Source: Marinomonas algicola
GTDB lineage: Bacteria > Pseudomonadota > Gammaproteobacteria > Pseudomonadales > Marinomonadaceae
Length of the DNA stretch: 64,000 nt
Reading direction: 5' to 3'
Assembly: GCF_014805825.1 (NCBI RefSeq)
Contig: NZ_CP061941.1
Span: forward strand, 2,976,001-3,040,000
This document shows, piece by piece, positions 62,909 to 64,000 of this stretch. The translations under genes were made by a program, and so were the position numbers. The notes beneath the pieces are model-generated. The model was not told where the DNA came from. It did no database searches and saw nothing but the letters and a program-made list of their open reading frames with translations. How positions within the stretch are numbered: the stretch's first letter is position 1; every line of letters starts with the position of its first letter.

Positions 62909-62985
62909 GGCTATGTAGCTCAGTTGGTTAGAGCACATCACTCATAATGATGGGGTCACTAGTTCGAATCTAGTCATAGCCACCA
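62909..62985 (+). tRNA. tRNA-Met elongator (anticodon CAT), copy 2
   Basis: 77 bases, identical to the first tRNA-Met. The 18-base spacer before it differs from the corresponding 29-base spacer before copy 1, so the duplicated unit has diverged or been trimmed outside the tRNA genes. Confidence 0.97.
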
Positions 62986-63000
62986 TACAATTTGGTTATT

Positions 63001-63075
63001 TGGGGTATCGCCAAGCGGTAAGGCAACAGGTTTTGATCCTGTCATGCGTAGGTTCGAATCCTGCTACCCCAGCCA
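63001..63075 (+). tRNA. tRNA-Gln (anticodon TTG), copy 3
   Basis: 75 bases, identical to the other two tRNA-Gln copies; last of the five-gene array, 15 bases after the second tRNA-Met. No clear hairpin terminator was seen immediately after it. Confidence 0.97.
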
Positions 63076-63229
63076 ATTTAATACCCTCTTTGAACAACAC
63101 CCATTTCTTATTTTAACTCCTTTCATTCTGATACCTCTCTATTTGCAATAAGATGCAATCTTTATTAGTCAAATACAAGTTCAAAAGTTTATACTAATCT
63201 AAATCTTCAATAACATGGATAATCTTATT

Positions 63230-63931
63230 ATGAGAGCTGCTCTACTCCTTTCTTCTTTAGTTCTTGCTAGCACGGCCCACGCTGATGTTTTAGGTTTAAC
63301 CGCTGAAATTGGTGCATTTTCACCCGATGCAACAGTTAAGTTTTCGGATCACAATACCCCAAGCAACACGACCGATATGGACGCTGATAGCAGTCGCTAT
63401 TACGGTATTGCTTTTGAACACCCACTGCCACTGATTCCGAATATTCGTCTTCAGGGCACAAGTCTAGAGTCTGAGGGAACCGTCACCTCAAATGTGATTT
63501 TTGACGGACAAGTATTATCAGGCCAAGCAAAGCTTGATTTATCACATACCGACTACACCTTTTATTACGAATTTTTAGATGGGTTGCTTTGGCTAGATCT
63601 TGACGCAGGCTTAACGCTAAGAGACTTTGACGGATCAATTGAACTTAACTCTGAGAAGAGTGATTTGTCAGAAATTATTCCTATGGGATACATATCGGCC
63701 TACGCAAAGATACCTGGAACCAGCGTTTCCGTTGGCGGTGAATTAAAAACCATGGCGTATGGCGACTCAAGCATTACTGACACAACAATCAAAGTAAAAT
63801 ATGAAACACCGTTCTTAGTTGGCATTGAAGGCGGCTATCGCTCTATGGATATCGATTTAGTGGATGTTGACAATAAAGATGTTTACAGTGAAAGCTCAGG
63901 TGTATTTATAGGCGCTTTTATCGATTTCTAA
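63230..63931 (+). CDS. Outer-membrane β-barrel protein, TIGR04219-like
   Basis: 233 residues from ATG 63230 (ATG 63215 also in frame), starting with a Sec signal peptide MRAALLLSSLVLASTAHA. The mature protein alternates hydrophobic and polar residues in strands (LGLTAEIGAFSPDA, SRYYGIAFEHPLPLIPNIRLQGTSL, TFYYEFLDGLLWLDLDAGLTLRDFDG) and ends in FIGAFIDF, with a terminal aromatic as needed for insertion by BamA. This is the layout of the TIGR04219 family, of unknown function. Single gene after the tRNA array; its end is inside the window. Confidence 0.85.
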   Translation: MRAALLLSSLVLASTAHADVLGLTAEIGAFSPDATVKFSDHNTPSNTTDMDADSSRYYGIAFEHPLPLIPNIRLQGTSLESEGTVTSNVIFDGQVLSGQAKLDLSHTDYTFYYEFLDGLLWLDLDAGLTLRDFDGSIELNSEKSDLSEIIPMGYISAYAKIPGTSVSVGGELKTMAYGDSSITDTTIKVKYETPFLVGIEGGYRSMDIDLVDVDNKDVYSESSGVFIGAFIDF

Positions 63932-64000
63932 ACCCCACCCAACGCCCTGTATAACGCACATAAAAAAACCGCGGCTTTTGTTTAAAATATCAACCAAACA

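Noticed and set aside
1..64000. CRISPR array, prophage, insertion sequence, toxin-antitoxin or defence island
   Set aside because: No regularly spaced repeats, no integrase, transposase, phage or nuclease-type genes were found on either strand; the only repeats are REP-like units, simple repeats and tRNA copies.

Overview
The window reads as a chromosomal segment of a marine, sodium-using, motile gammaproteobacterium. A Marinomonas-like member of the Oceanospirillales is my best inference. Supporting signs are an rnfABCDGE-nth cluster, a TRAP transporter, a VC_2705-type Na+/solute symporter with its DUF4212 partner, a MotY homologue of sodium-driven flagellar motors, and two gene blocks in Pseudomonas-like order (argG/motY/rnt and prmC-prfA-hemA // TPR lipoprotein-lolB-ispE-prs-rplY-pth-ychF). 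Base composition looks moderate to AT-rich by eye (not computed). I see no prophage, insertion sequence, CRISPR array or defence island: most of the window is core genome with small accessory insertions.

Layout. 1-5.1 kb: tail of a D-2-hydroxyacid dehydrogenase, then a minus-strand operon for a TRAP transporter (dctP-dctQ-dctM) ending in a D-Ala-D-Ala dipeptidase, with a LysR regulator beside it. 5.1-10 kb: a possible decayed small gene, a small membrane protein, dcd and apbC/mrp, divergent from metG. 10.2-17.1 kb: complete Rnf electron-transport operon plus endonuclease III; RnfC carries a long repetitive Ala/Lys-rich tail. 17.2-24.6 kb: an MFS transporter and a two-gene signalling unit (hybrid histidine kinase followed by a receiver-PAS-GGDEF-EAL protein). 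24.8-29.9 kb: malonyl-CoA decarboxylase, a VOC protein, the DUF4212/symporter pair and two unknown small proteins. 30-36.2 kb: Tat-exported dienelactone-hydrolase-like protein, nucleoside hydrolase + ribokinase, argG, motY and rnt.

36.2-46.5 kb is the most accessory-looking part: two tandem REP-doublet repeats, DUF454 and DUF748 proteins, a DUF465 protein, a LysR regulator divergent from astA and a CtlX-like pentein hydrolase, ribosome-rescue factor ArfB, a stand-alone HisA of the eukaryotic (yeast HIS6-like) type, and a lipoprotein beside a third REP-like hairpin. 46.6-49.5 kb: phage-shock operon pspABC plus a 42-residue membrane protein, facing pspF across a control region in which a sigma-54 promoter and paired palindromes can be read. 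49.7-52.2 kb: a BLUF photoreceptor, a BASS-like transporter, a small unknown protein and yaaA.

52.3-62.5 kb holds the housekeeping block: hemA-prfA-prmC leftward; TPR lipoprotein, lolB, ispE, prs, rplY, pth and ychF rightward. 62.6-63.1 kb is an alternating array of three identical tRNA-Gln(TTG) and two identical tRNA-Met(CAT) genes, followed by a TIGR04219-like outer-membrane barrel protein.

No wholly new system is evident. The strongest leads are the eukaryotic-type HisA, the astA-pentein pair lacking visible astB, the TRAP/D,D-dipeptidase operon, the tRNA array, and the REP-like repeats. Start codons were chosen from ribosome-binding sites and family lengths; all family assignments are from reading the translations, with no database search.
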